Shown here piece after piece: positions 12,298-26,000 of a DNA stretch of 64,000 nt (position 1 is the first letter of the stretch; every line of letters begins with the position of its first letter). Position numbers and translations under genes: made by a program. Below the pieces are notes generated by a model, which was not told the DNA's origin, did no database searches, and saw only the letters and a program-made list of their open reading frames with translations. Origin of the DNA: Dendrophyllia cribrosa (lineage: Eukaryota > Cnidaria > Anthozoa > Scleractinia > Dendrophylliidae); contig JAJLRJ010000011.1 in assembly GCA_024195265.1 (NCBI GenBank), forward strand, positions 24,664,527-24,728,526, read 5' to 3'.

Positions 12298-12935
12298 TAT
12301 AAAGAACAATGAATAAAAGATACATACTACAATACGCTCATCCAGGAGCTTATTACCGCGGCTCATCTCATGAATCTAAGTTATGGTGTGTTTTGTAAAT
12401 TTGGGATGATTTTTTGGTATGTTTGGAAGGAAATAGTTTTTCTCAAAGGATTTGTAAACTTAGAGAATTAAGTAATATTGAAGATTTAATGCCTGAAGTT
12501 TTAAAATTAGAATTTGTAGTTATAACTAATAGATGAACACCAAAATAGTCCACTAGCAACCTGGAGTGCTCTTGCGTGGGTATCTGTCTGCTGGTGTTCC
12601 AAAACGTATTTTCTTTCTTCTATCCCTTCTTTAAACCTCTTAACATTTCATTAAAATTTAGTTGGTTCCCGCCCTATTAGAAGTTTGATCCCGGTCTAAC
12701 TGTGAAACACCTCTTCATTTTTGTGCTAGCCGCCTCTCATGCTGGGAGCGATGAGAGGCGGCTGTATTCCAGGCAAATTTTGTGCAGGTCTTCCCTTATT
12801 TCGCTCCTTTTGCCAATTTGATTATATTATTCTTCAAAAAAACATCGCGTGATGCAAATCCGTTTATCGCGTGACGCTGTCGGGATACGTGATCGCTTCG
12901 AACTCCAACCAATGAGATAGCGAAACAGCTCTGGC

Positions 12936-13194
12936 GGGGAATCCCCTGGCCTTTGTATTGGCCCCTTTTTCCCGAGTCGCCATTTTGATTATTTTTTTTC
13001 AAGTACTGCACTCTTTCCACGTTTTGGAGAAACCGGTCATTTCTTTCTTAAGCTCTGAAAAAGCACCGGACTGAATAGAACGGATCTCTAATCTGCTACA
13101 CCGGAATATTTAAAAAAAGGCAGGATTTGTTTTCCCTTGGAGGGATAAGCGACTTCGTCGTTGTGGATAGGATCTATCTGCTTATTTATTGGTG
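12936..13194 (+). promoter_or_regulatory. Candidate promoter and first non-coding exon of the plus-strand coiled-coil gene
   Basis: A perfect kappaB-like palindrome GGGGAATCCCC (12936-12946) precedes a GC-richer stretch with a CGCCATTTTG motif. A good donor (GGTG/GTAAGT) follows at about 13194-13195. The next exon (17062 on) begins with an acceptor and 5' leader, so an upstream leader exon is required. That this is the leader exon is inference. The remainder of 12.3-14.5 kb shows no gene. Confidence 0.3.
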
Positions 13195-14506
13195 GTAAGT
13201 GCGTCTTGTCTGCGCGATGATCATTCTTTGAGCTTAAGATATTTAGAATTTTGCTGGATAATCATGATCGGACACGGTCTGGTGGTGTTATGTACATGAT
13301 GATTCAACATCTTGTTTACTTTGATTCTGTTGCATACTAATAAAGAGTACTTTGGTGCCCTGAATTGCAGCTTAATAAGCTGACCTCTGCCAATTTTCTA
13401 TCAGGCCGCAGGGAACCAGAAATGTATAGCGCAAAACTGACCCTGATGAGCACATCAGTATGTATTAGAACGAAGTTTATTAACGACTATTAAAGAAGAA
13501 CTTAACTGATAAACATTTGAGCAAACACGAAGTGGATGTGCTAGTAAAGCGGTTCAGGCGATCGAGGAGACAATTTACTTCAAAACGAACTTCGTTCATT
13601 TACCCCAAAACAGGAGAATTTGGCAGAGGGGAATGAAATGCGCGGGTTGACTCATATCCTTCATTCTTCCTAATTGTTTCTTGCTGATACTACACAGCTA
13701 CTACTGAGGTCGTTTTGATCGTGCCATGACCGCCATGATTTATAAGTTACATATAAAGGAAGCATGGAGGAAAGGCGAGAACGGTGCCCTTTAGCAACGG
13801 ATAAACAAACCAACTGCTTTTCTTTTGTCGGACATTTTTGTGAGACTTCGAGCCTATTAAACAGCGGAAATCTATCCAAAATGGCGGACATGAACAGGAA
13901 GTACACTTCAGCAACAAAGGAAGTTTAGTTTTGCAAGATTTTTCGCTGAATCTTAGCAAATTCAGGACGCCAATTTAGATTTCTCAGACACTCAACACGT
14001 TTTGCAAAATCATGCTTTATTCTTGAATGATAAAAATTTTGCAAATTCAGTTTATGAACTTTCAAGATGCAATAAAAAATGTCCTATTAAACTTGAGTTC
14101 TTGCATCTGTCGTCTGATTGGATTGTTGTTTGCCTTTCAATTCTGACTTTTCTCGCGCATTCCACTGCTATTTGAACAGCAGCACTGTATGATCTAGGCC
14201 GTGACGGAAATATTTGAAAAAAAAAATGTTTAAAGGGTGTTAAAAACCAAGATCCGAACTTTATAACAAACGAAATTCGAAAACAGGGCCCAAATATTAG
14301 ATAAATCGGTAATTCGCTGCATTTATAGATGGATGGATGTTACAAATGGATGTTACAAGTGTTTTTGCGAGCGCTCGTCGGGCAATGCATGCTGCTTTGC
14401 TAGCAGAGGCGAGCAGAATATAGGAGGGTACCCCAATTACGTTTTTAGGAATCCGAATTCCAGGCAAAATTATTCACAAAATCCGCCCGGCATACGTTGA
14501 CACATT

Positions 14507-17019
14507 CTATACCTGCCAAGTCTCACGCCTTAGGCGTGAGTCTTGCGCCTGCGAGTCCAAAACTCCGATATCACGCCTACTCACGCCTATGGAGCAATTT
14601 CTTACGCCTGACAGATTTGAGCTATCAGCTTTAACTGATCGCATGATCCAACAAGAAAACTCTGCGAGTATTATAATCGGGCTTCCTTCTTCACTTCTTT
14701 TACCTTAAAATTTGAACAATTACGTATACGTCCCAAATACAAATTTTCAAAATACTCTACTAACTCTTCAAGAGAACTAATTTCAATCAATACACACGGC
14801 GTCCCACATAGATCATTCATTCCTGTACGATCTCTACTATGTGAATCAAACCGTCCCTTGTGTCAAAAATAGCGACTGTATAAATTATTTTTGTCAAAAT
14901 AAATGACTTATAATTATCACGTAACAACGATTCAAAAGCCTCAAAAAAAGGTAAACAACAACTCTCTTCTATTATACTGTCATTTAAATAAATGTAAATT
15001 TCCATAATAACTTTCACTATACTCTTATTGAAAGTTAACTCTCCCATACAAACAACATCAGGAACTTCAGTTAACATAAGGCATTCTTTTTGTGTTGAAT
15101 TAGAAGGATAAGTATGAAAAATTACTGCAGAAGAAATTGTTAAGAGAAAAAAAATCGTGCACAAGTAAGCATGTGAAAAAACATTTCTAATCAGCATTTT
15201 GGTAAAAAAGAAAGTTCTTGCAAATAGAGATGCTGAAAAAAAAAATCATATTCAGAAGAAATTGCCTGACCCCCCCCCCCCCCCCCCCCCCCACCCCAAC
15301 AAAAAAATTAAACGGTCCGTCCCTTAACCAATATAAATCACAAACCACATTATTAAATTCAACAAGTCACCACAACAATAACGTTACTTTTAACACCACA
15401 TATTCAGTAATGAAATACGAGCCTTTTATAAACAGGTATAAAAAATGAGAAACAGCGGGAAAAAACATTACCACGTGGTACCTTTTAGAGTTTCGTACAT
15501 GCGATCTATTCTCTTAATAAAAGATACAAGATGACACCACATCAAACATAAATCATAGAAGATAATATTTAATAAGACTCCAACGTACATATTAAATCCG
15601 TTAGTTCTTTCTCCCCTTCTTTCACAAAATACTAATAAGCTTATAACATCTTTAACAAATGCATTGCAAGTTATCTCAATAAATGCCACTTCACTTTTTC
15701 CTGTGTGTAAAATACTAATATAAGCATCCTTGACATGACCTCGGTCAAAGTGATTGTTGACATAAAGATCATGTTCTATTCCTCATTTAATTAAATTGAA
15801 GTTTTCCAGCCTGCGTCATTCAAAATTAATTTAAATGCTTTTAGCAGCAAATCTTATCACTGAGAGAACAATGAACGATAGGAGAAAACCACGTTTCGTT
15901 AATGTTCCATGTACAATGTAATTGCTCACCTCTCTCTTTTCACGACTGGGAAAATTATTTGCCAATGTATTTTTCGAATTGCTTGCCGTTTTGCGTGCAG
16001 TGAATTTGGTTAGTGCTCGAGTTTAATAGCCTAAATATACGCATTCTAAAATGCTGAAAATGTCTCGCTCTGTCACGTTTAATTCTCGCCCAGAGTGCAT
16101 AGCCGTGAGTTTATGTGTTTAGCCCCTGGTTTAGCTAAAACAACGCATTCTAAAACAATACAGATGTGTTGTCTCTCTCTGTCACGTTCAATTTTCGCCC
16201 AGAATACAGCCTGACAAATGGCTTGTTGCGTTTCACAAATCGGATCAAATCAGTCTCGTTCAATGCAATCATGCCAAATGCTAGCGAGATTATCACCGGG
16301 ACAAGACCGAGAAGAATGGCTCGTTTTAGGCGTAAGCGAGACAAATTCGGGCTTTGTCTCGTTCAATGCACGCCGTAACAATCAAGACGATTCACCCTTC
16401 ATCCTTTCCTCTCACACCGCTATAAACAAATACCCTTTACACAAACAACCTTTTAATCAATTTCTTAGCCTACCCACATCCCCATTTACTTCACCTACAC
16501 CACATATTTTAACTTATCTACTCTCAAATCTCCAAAATCCGGAGGGGGGAGACTTCCATATAAAATTTACAATTAGTAGCTCTTAACGATAAAACTTCTT
16601 TTCAACCATGCCCATCTAACGAAATTCTTAAAGGACACCCCGTCATTTTCATATGGCGGACCCCCCGGCGTGTCAATAAGTGATTACGAAACAGCGTCCA
16701 TTTTATATATCGGGCAGGCTTGGCAAACAAGCCAGCCCGATCAATTAAAACTATAGTTACGTTCATGAAAATATGGCACTTTTTTGTAGGTTTTTATACT
16801 GAGTTCTGAACATTACAATGAATTACAGCTGGATGTTATTAAACGGAGGTCTGAGGTCCATGGAAACTTCCAAATTCTTCGGAACATCTTTGGACAACTT
16901 CGGACATCTTCGGAATAGATCGGGCTCTCTTCGGATTTGGTCGGGTCGCCGTCGGAAATCCTAGCACTCCCACGAAAAAATTCTCACGCCTATCACTCAG
17001 AAAAAGTTGGCAGGTATAG
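14507..17019. mobile_element. About 2.5-kb element bounded by CTATACCTGCCAA inverted ends
   Basis: CTATACCTGCCAA at 14507 and its inverse TTGGCAGGTATAG at 17007-17019 are each followed inward by CTCACGCCT blocks. CATTC occurs outside both ends. Inside are two minus-strand ORFs (14817-15197, a hydrophobic N-terminus that could be a signal peptide, and 15468-15689), a C-run at about 15270, and diverged tandem blocks near 16035-16215 (CGCATTCTAAAA...TCTGTCACGTT). The ORFs match no family I recognise. The 15450-15700 part resembles 60240-60460. Probably a composite of nested repeats. Confidence 0.45.
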
Positions 17020-17078
17020 CATTCAACCCCCTCTCAAAAGAATAACATTCTTTTTTCTCAGGCTTCATTCACGGAGAA

Positions 17079-20000
17079 ATGAGTGAAACGGAAAAAAGTC
17101 TGCCACAAACAATAAGTAGATCGAGTGAAGAGTTGTCGAGGCTAGAGAGAGAAGTTCAAGATTTGCGGGAAGAAAACAAAGTTCTTCATGTTAAAGCCCG
17201 GGGCGTGCGAGTGTTAGGTATGTTTACATAGTCCAATTAATTACAAAGTACAATTAGCAATGAAATCCCTGAATAATGCCCATATGGCGATTTTCCCTCC
17301 ATAATAACAAAATATGTGACATGATAATGCAATGGCGGATAAAGGAGATTCCGCTTCCCGAATGCATGGCAGAAAAAATCTTTTCCTCTCTCCAAGAATT
17401 TTAACTTAAGATTGGGTTGTATCCTCGATACCTGCCCTATCCATCTCCATGTCTTCTTTTTCTTTTCTGTTCGGGAATGGAATGGAACAAAATAATACCG
17501 GAATGAGCCGGAATGGGACCGGGATGACAACGAATGGACCAGAATGAACGGGTATGGTACCGGAATGACCGGGCCGATGGGACCAGAATGACCGGGTATG
17601 GGATCGGAATGACCGGGTATGGGACTGGAATGACCGGGTATGGGACCGGAATGAACGGGGATGACAACGGAATGATCGGGGATGAGACCGGAATGAACGG
17701 GGATGCAACGGAATAAACGGGTATGGGGCCGGAATGAACGGGTATGGGATCGGAATGAACGAGTTTGGGACCGGAAAAATGGGTATGGGACCGGAATGAA
17801 CGGGGATGGTACCGGAATGAACGGGGATGGCACCGGAATGACCGGGCATGGGTCCCTGCAAAATGAACAAGTTTGGGAGCGGAATGAACTTATATGGGGC
17901 CGAAATGAGCGGGAATGGGGCTGAAATGAACGGGTATGGGACCGGAATGAACGGGCATGGGACCGGAATGAACGGGTATGGGACCGGAATGAACGGGCAT
18001 GGGACCGGAATGAACGGGTATGGGACCGGAATGAAAGGGTATGGGACCGGAATGAACGGATATGAGAACAGAATGAACGGGTATGGGACTGGAATGAACG
18101 AGTATGGGGCCGGTATGAATTGGTATGGGACCAGAATGAACGGGTATGGACCAGAATGAACGGGTATGGGACTGGAATGAACGGGTGTGGGACCAGAATG
18201 AACGGGTATGGGAATAGAATGAACGGGTACGGGACCGGAAAGAACGGGTATGGGATCGGAATGAACGGGCATGGGACCGGTATGAACGGGTATGGAATCG
18301 GAATAAATGGGTATGGCACCGGATCAAAGAACGGGTTTGGGATAGGTATGAACGGGAATGCTACCGGAATGAACGAGGATGGTACCGGAATGAATGGGAA
18401 CGGGGCAGGAATGGTCGGGTCTAACTTACTACATGTCAATTCTGCTTGTATCAGGCAAAGTTCTTCAGGCTTCTCTAGAGAGTAATGTCAGACTAAAGGA
18501 AGAAGTTGAGCAGCTAAAATATCACCTGACTCAGCACGGTGTGGATGCAGCAGAAGCTGATCATGAACTTTTGGTGTGTACTTCAGCTGATGATGAAAAC
18601 TGCAAATATGGAATTGCAGAACAAAGTTGCAGTTATCACTCATCCAAGGCAAAATCAATCACAGGAATGCAAGATTATGTTGATGTGACAACAGCTTCTG
18701 GGCCTACGGCAATTTTTGCAGGATGTAATTTTCCAAGATTATTTCCAGGAGAATGTTATAACCAGGTATATAAATTATATTAACCCTATTCGGCCTGGGC
18801 TTTTTTGAGTTCCTGAGCCTGGGGGGGGGGGGGAACAAGAACATTAAGGCTATGACAATGAAACCTAGAGGGTACATAGTACGTCCAAAACTGTCTCCTT
18901 TGCGGTCCGCACAATGGAACGATGACGTCATATGACGTAGTTATTAGGTAATTAGTTATACGGCCGCCATCTTGGATCCGCCATCCTGGATTTCTGAATT
19001 TTTTTAAAACCTCTTAAAAACCGTCCGAATTGACGCAAAATTAATCAAAACCAATAAATAAACGCTAAATGACGTAAAAATACAAAAGTTATACCAATAA
19101 ACATTGTTTTTCTTCATTCAAAGGTATAAATATGCAAATTTCCAAAAACATGGCTGTCAAAATCTTGTTGCCATGGAAACGTCAAGTCACGTGCACAAAA
19201 ATTGTCATATGAAATTGTTGCCAGATAAATTTTAGGAAAAGTCACAAAGTTTGATAGCGTTTGAATACATATTAAAGAAGTTATGAATGTTGAAAGTTAG
19301 CGCGGGCACTTTGTGCTTACCCCCCCCCCCAGGCCGAATAGGGTTAAATTTAAGTTTATTAATTTAATGAATTTGCCACATTAAAAACATTTACAAGCAC
19401 CTTAGTAATACATAATATATACAATAACAAATTGAAAATAAATTCAAGTGCGGCAGGAGTAAGGAACAGAACGTTCGTTCCAATTGCAACCGAACCCCTC
19501 TTGATGCAATGGTTTTTACCTTAAGGACCTAAAGACCTCCTGCAAGAAAGTGTATTTCTCGTTGTTGTTGTAATTGTTGTTCTTTTTATCCCATCCTGAA
19601 ATTTTTACAGTAAATTTACGCTAGCCTACGTAACAGGCACTTGTTCAGTGCGCGACAGCAAAGCGCACGCAACCTCGTTCAAAATGGCGGGCAGTGAAAC
19701 CCCTGTACAAGGATGCCAAATGCCCAATCTCGTTTCCAGAGCCCGAGTTCTCCTTGTCCAGCGGAACAGTTCCGCTGGACAAGGGCAACGCGGGCTCTGG
19801 GACGAGATTGCCAAATGCCCCAAATATCCGGGAATATTCTGTTACGTAAAGCATGATGAAATGTCTTTGTTTCGTTTGAACAACGCTTTCAGATGAATAG
19901 AAAACAAATACAGCTGCCATGCAATTGCCGAAAACCAGCCTACGAAAACACCTTTCATCATGCATCACATGACAAAATCTTTCACGATTCATTATTTTGG

Positions 20001-23000
20001 CAGCTTTCTCCGCTCGCCCCGCTATTTTGAAAATGCAAAAGGCACTGGGAAGAGAGTTGCACGGAACGCGCGATCGAGAAACATGCACTGATGTTCATGC
20101 GAGTTTCGTGTCATTCGTGATCTGAGCAGTTTATTTACCACCCTTAATTAATTTACCAAAATTAGATTAATACATGTATAGCGGCTTTCAATTTCGAGAT
20201 TGCTTTAGTCTTACACTGCTATTTGTGATTGGCTAACAAAATCTTGGCCACTTTCTCAACCAATCGTGACTTGCCTGCAAGCGTTTCTCGTGCCTTGCAC
20301 TGGCTAGAGGGATTATTTTGGTTTTGGTCTAAAACGACCCTCAATTGAAAATTGCTCTTTTACATCAAGTTTTCCAATTTTCAAAAATGCGTGAGCGAGT
20401 GCCGTACCATCGCCTGGCAACCGGCATGTCCGAAATAAAGATACAACGCACATGATGTCAGAGTAGGCTTCTCTGAAGCTGAACAAAAAATTGGTCAACC
20501 ATTGTAAGATTTTCCACTTATCACTGGTTAATATATTATCAGTCCCTCAAGGATGGGCAGATCATGAAAGTAAGAAAGAGCAAACAGGGAGAACAAACAA
20601 GCACACTTCCCAATGTTGCGAGCCAAATCGATCATCAAGAGAAGGTAGCAATTTACAGTTTACAATTTACAGAAACCATCATACATACATACATACACAC
20701 ATACATACATAAAGTATTTAGCACCGAAGGGGGGAGGGGGGGGGGGGTACTCCCGTCATGTTAGGACAGGTGTGTGCCGCGAAGGTTCTAAATTCTGACC
20801 CTATTTAAGGATAGAAAATCGAAAATTGACACCCTATTTAAGGGAAAAAACGATAAATCAGAATTGTGTGAACAGGTCGTCTTTATTTCTTTTCTGTACA
20901 TGGCATAGAATACTAGACGGATCTTTGTTTCATTAATACGCCTTCATAACCAAATCTTTTTCATCTTGCTGGATGTTTAGATACCCTATTTAAGGAATAA
21001 GCACCTCAAAAACCATATCCTATCTCGTGGCACATACCTATATAGCTTACATAAGTTAGTAACTAACACACTGTAAGTTAGGTAGGGGAGTAGGGATGGC
21101 GCAGTGGTGATGGCCCGGGTTCGATTCCCGGAGTTTTTTTGTTGGTTTTTGTCCTTGCTCCGATGGTTTTTCTCCTGGTACTCCGGTTTTCCTCCCTCCA
21201 TAAAAACCAGCATTTCCAAACAGCACAATTTCGATATATCAGAATTTAACTTGAAACAAAAGACATCACTACGAGGCTTAGGGGAATGATAGTAGGGATT
21301 TATGTGGTTTGTTCCCCTAAGCCTCGTAGTAATGTCTTTTGTTTCAAGTTGAATTTTAATATATCGAAATGGGGCTATTCCAATTCGATCCGGAAACAGT
21401 GGAAGTAAGAGCCACCTCGTGGATTCCGCTCAAATTCTGATTTATTTATTTATTTAGTACCCCCTCCCACCCCCCGGATTTAGCTTTAGCACCTTAGCTT
21501 TGTAATTAAAGTGCCATTATTTATGAGAAGGAAAATGTTGACAGATGTAATAATGTGATAGATAAAGTATGAGTGGCAGGTCTATATGGTCGGTCAATCT
21601 ACAATATATGGCAAGCCTCAGGCGAGCTTTGTGAAAACTCGTCAGTGACTCATACAGGTCCGACATGAATATCTTGTCTTTACTTATGAAGGACAAAATG
21701 CAGCAATAAAACCTATTAGTTTTGACCTAAAATTTGATATAAAATACTAATTAGGGAAAGAGTAGTTTTAAATTGAGTGTTGAAAGTAATTTCAACACGC
21801 TTTGGTTTTGCATGCTTTGTAATTGGCCAAAATTCTCGCGCCACTTTCTCAACCAATCAGAAGTAAAATCAAACCCAATCCTCGGTAGGAAAAAAGATGG
21901 CGACTGGTACATTTACCCATAATTCTTAGCGCACAAAAACCTTAACAACGTTCATAAAAATGTAAAGAAAAGTTATAAAATCTTCAAACCTAGTCTACAC
22001 ATTGTCCTTAGTACTGGAACAAATATTGTAAAAATTTGGCTTTCTTTGTGCCTTATGTGCTGTGTTAGGTCCGCAAGGTATTGTGGTAAAATGAACAGCC
22101 GCCATCTTTTTTCCTACGGTGGATTGTGACTTGCTCGCAGGCGTTTTCTCGCGCTTGGCGTCGGTGACCTGTATTTGATTCGAGTTTTGATTGGTTAATT
22201 GGTTTGTCAGCGCTTGTTGTGATTGGCCAGAGTAATTACTTTGGTTTTGGTTTTACGATAGTCACACTATTGGTATTCTTTATAAGGGGTATTTCACCCC
22301 AATGAATTATTAATGAATAATAATTCCGTTGTAAAATTGCATTTTCCAGCTTGCCAGGGAGGTAATTTAAAAGTAAAGCCAGCATAACTACTGAAGAAAG
22401 ATTAAATATATCAGTCTTTTTATGATTAAAAAAAAACTTTCACATGCTACTGAGAAATTCATGCACAAACCCAAAAGCTTAACTCTACCATTGTGCAACA
22501 TGCACTAAATTTAACTACTTTGAATTGGTTCTTTTTATATAGCAAAAAGGGGAAGAGAAAATTCACAAGGTCTCCAAAACAGAAAGGAAACCTCATACCA
22601 GCTTACCCGAGCTGCAGGCCAAAAATGTGAGAAAGAAAATGGAGATGCAATACATCGGAGTGACTACTCCTTCGCTACAAAAAAAGGAACAAAACAATAG
22701 TTGTGCATTAGAAAGGAAATGGTGCCAGAAAGATCTTCTGGCAGCCACAAATAACAAAATGATGCAGCTAAATCTTGCTGGGGATCCATTCGTTTGTCAA
22801 GGAGACATCGTTAGATCTGAGGTACAAAAGAAAGACATGGAAGCTCTTGCTCGAGAAAACTTCAGATTAAGGCAGGAATTGGATCATGTAAGAAAAGGAT
22901 CGAGTGCAGTGGAAGTGGCTGTGGTAAGTGCCGGCAATTTTCTTAAGACTTTGTCGAACAATCGTTTGCGTTATAAAAACCTTGCACTCCCAGAGTCAAT

Positions 23001-26000
23001 TATGAAGACTTGTAGTGTAGTTCTAACAGTTTTGAGTCCGTGGATGAAATCCTATGGTGTGACCATTCAAATGAAACCTCTTCAGCATTACTTTTGCATG
23101 GTACCATTTGTTCTAACTTTTGAGTCTGTTGATGAAATCCTATAGTGTGACCATTCAAATGAAACCTCTTCAGCAGTACTTTTGCATGGTACCATTTGTT
23201 CTAACTTTTGAGTCTGTGGACGAAATCCTATGGTGTGACCATTCAAATGAAACCTCTTCAGCAGTGCTTTTGCATGGTACCATTTGTTTTTCAATAATTT
23301 GGAAAATGAAATTTGGAATGCTTCTTGAATTTTGTAATTTAGCACTCTTGTGAGTCAAAGGAATGACAGTTATAATTCGTTTTTGAGGGCTATTAGGACA
23401 TCTTGCATTTGCCTCAACTTACAAAAACCTGGTAATATTTAGACCCCGTCCACACGTATATGTTTATGTTCGTAAATGCATACGTTTTTATGCGTTTAGG
23501 ACTCCCGTCCACACGTTAACGATGAAAACGGTCACCCTAAACGTTTACGTGTGGACGGGAGGCTTAAACGCATAAAAACATATGCGTTTACAGACGTAAA
23601 CGTATACGTGTGGACGGGAGCGTTTTAGATAAAAAACATATGCGTTTACAGACGTAAACGTATACGTGTGGACGGGGCCTTAGACAAGAAAATTATAAAG
23701 TTCTATCGTTAGTGAAGAAGGCAATATGTTTTATGAAGAAAGCCCAAAAGAGACTTATACAATCGTTTAAGTCCCTTTTTCCTCCTCTCGCAGTCCTAGT
23801 GTGCTCGTCAGCTTGTTTACGTGAAACCCAAACTGCGTGTAATTACGCTTCAGGTTCTCTTTATTTTGATCACGTCACGTCTGCATTGTTTCTAGGCTCA
23901 AGCGCCGTACAAACGTCAAACCTCTATCGCCCGCACATGCGCAGCACAAGTGCAACAGGAACAGCAACATGCACTGAGGTTGACGGGACGTGGACAGGAG
24001 GCTTCCGCCAATGGACCAGACGAACATTTGGACCACGTACCTGCCCCACCAAAAGAGAAAGCAACACCAACTCCTCAGCAACATGAAGTGAAAAGACACG
24101 TCAAGTTGTCTAAAAGGGTAGGGCCCAAAGCATCCTGTTCCCAATTACATTTTTCTAGCAGACGCAATACTTTTTGTAGAGCGTAGATAATCTGGACGTG
24201 AGTTAATGATAAAAATGCTCAGGTATTTCATGCCAGCGTAGGATTTTATGATTCGTTTTTACGTTATGAACCGGTCTAATATGTATGATGACATTACCAC
24301 ATGACAGGACTGACTTACGGATAATTTCTTCACGGGAGCTTTTCACTCTTCTCCACACCTTCAACCGAGTCATTAACATAACCAAGTGAGTTTGTGAAAT
24401 CTTAGGGCCATAAGGCGATACTCTGTAAAATAGAAAATAGGACCCTACGGGTCCTTGTGTAACTAAAAATAAAATATATACCCCTGATCCCAGCCTACGC
24501 ACGCTGAAATTCGGGCCGTGGTCGCAACTTTCCCGGGGGCCTTAGCGCTCGCGGGACTCCGTGCGTGGCGCCTGGACACGAATCCATATCATTATCACCC
24601 CTATTATTACTATCAACCCTGCCCTAGGGCTATCGCCCTTATGACGTTATTATGTAATCAGAACATGATTTTATGTGATTTACCTTATTAATTATGCATT
24701 TATCTAATTATCCAATTATTGTATAATAACAAATGGCAATGTTAATAAAGAATTTGACAAAAAAAAAAATGTGATAATCGCAGTTAAACAGCAACTGAAG
24801 GAGTTTCAATTGGAGTCAAAACTGAGCTGATTACATTCTATTTAATTCTTTCACCCGCAATTCATATGAATGTAATTTCATATACACATAACGAAATATT
24901 TTAATCATTTATAAGCGGTATATGTAACTGATTTCTGGCAGGGCATAACCGATGTATCAAAAGCTCAGTAAAAGATGCCTAAAAGCTAACCATGGCAACG
25001 ATTTATTCCCTAAAACGTAGGATTCCTCATTGGAACTAGATGGTGTGATGTATTAAAACGCGATTAGTAAACGCCGAAAATTCAAGTGCACACTTTTTTT
25101 CAAAAACCGAATGTTGTAATAAACCTAAAAAGTAAAACAACCGTGCAACTTGTCGACGCAATCTCTCTGACTTACCATTTATTTTTTTCGTTGGCTGTTT
25201 TAGCGCGAAGAGGAAAATCAAGGTTTAAAAGAGGACCATCAGAGAGTGTATGAGGAGAAAGAAGCAAAACTGCAGATGGAGTTAAAGCACTTGCCGAATG
25301 AGGTATTGAGGAGTGCTCGATGAACTACTGTAGTGCATGATTTATGCAGTGGCCTGAATAGAATTGCAGATACTCACGAAGATTAGTGCAAATAGGAGTC
25401 TGTATTTCCAATCATCGCAGTCTTCCTGACCAACGGAAAACGCTATTAACACAACGCGAGCCAAGATAGCGACCTCCCTTGAACATTACATGGCCATGTT
25501 CAGAGCCGTACCCTGATTGGTTAATATTTCGTATTCGAATCGCAAGAAACGAAGGGCCTGAAGAGTGCAAAGAGCTTCCGAAACATGCTAACACGAAAAT
25601 TGTCTATCCAATCGGATACAGTGATTATGATTTGTTTCCCCTTGAAATACTTCCCTCTGGTTGTTCTAGGAGCATTTTGTATTTGAGCAAACACATTTAG
25701 CTGAATATTTAACATTTTTTTTCAAAAGAAGAAAAGGTACATTCCCGTTACTTTTCCCCTTAAGATTTTTCAGTACTTATATTTTTATTATTCATAGCTT
25801 GAAGGCTATGAGCTTGACAGACAAGAAAGAGTCATTTACCGCTGTGAGCAGCTAAAGCAGGAACTCATTAATTTAAGCCAAGACATTGAGCGCATGCACT
25901 CACAAGCTCAAGCACAACAACAGGTAAGAATTGGAGTCGGAATCGGAATCGGAGTCGGAATCGGAATCGGAGTCGGAATCGGAATCGGAGTCGGAATCGG

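Noticed and set aside
14817..15197. 126-residue minus-strand ORF with signal-peptide-like start
   Set aside because: Lies within an AT-rich repeat composite, shows no family motif and has no adjoining exons that I can support.
17237..18439. 400-residue minus-strand ORF of Y-P-F-I-P-V-P repeats
   Set aside because: Direct translation of the 21-bp minisatellite; overlapping long ORFs exist in other frames and on the other strand.
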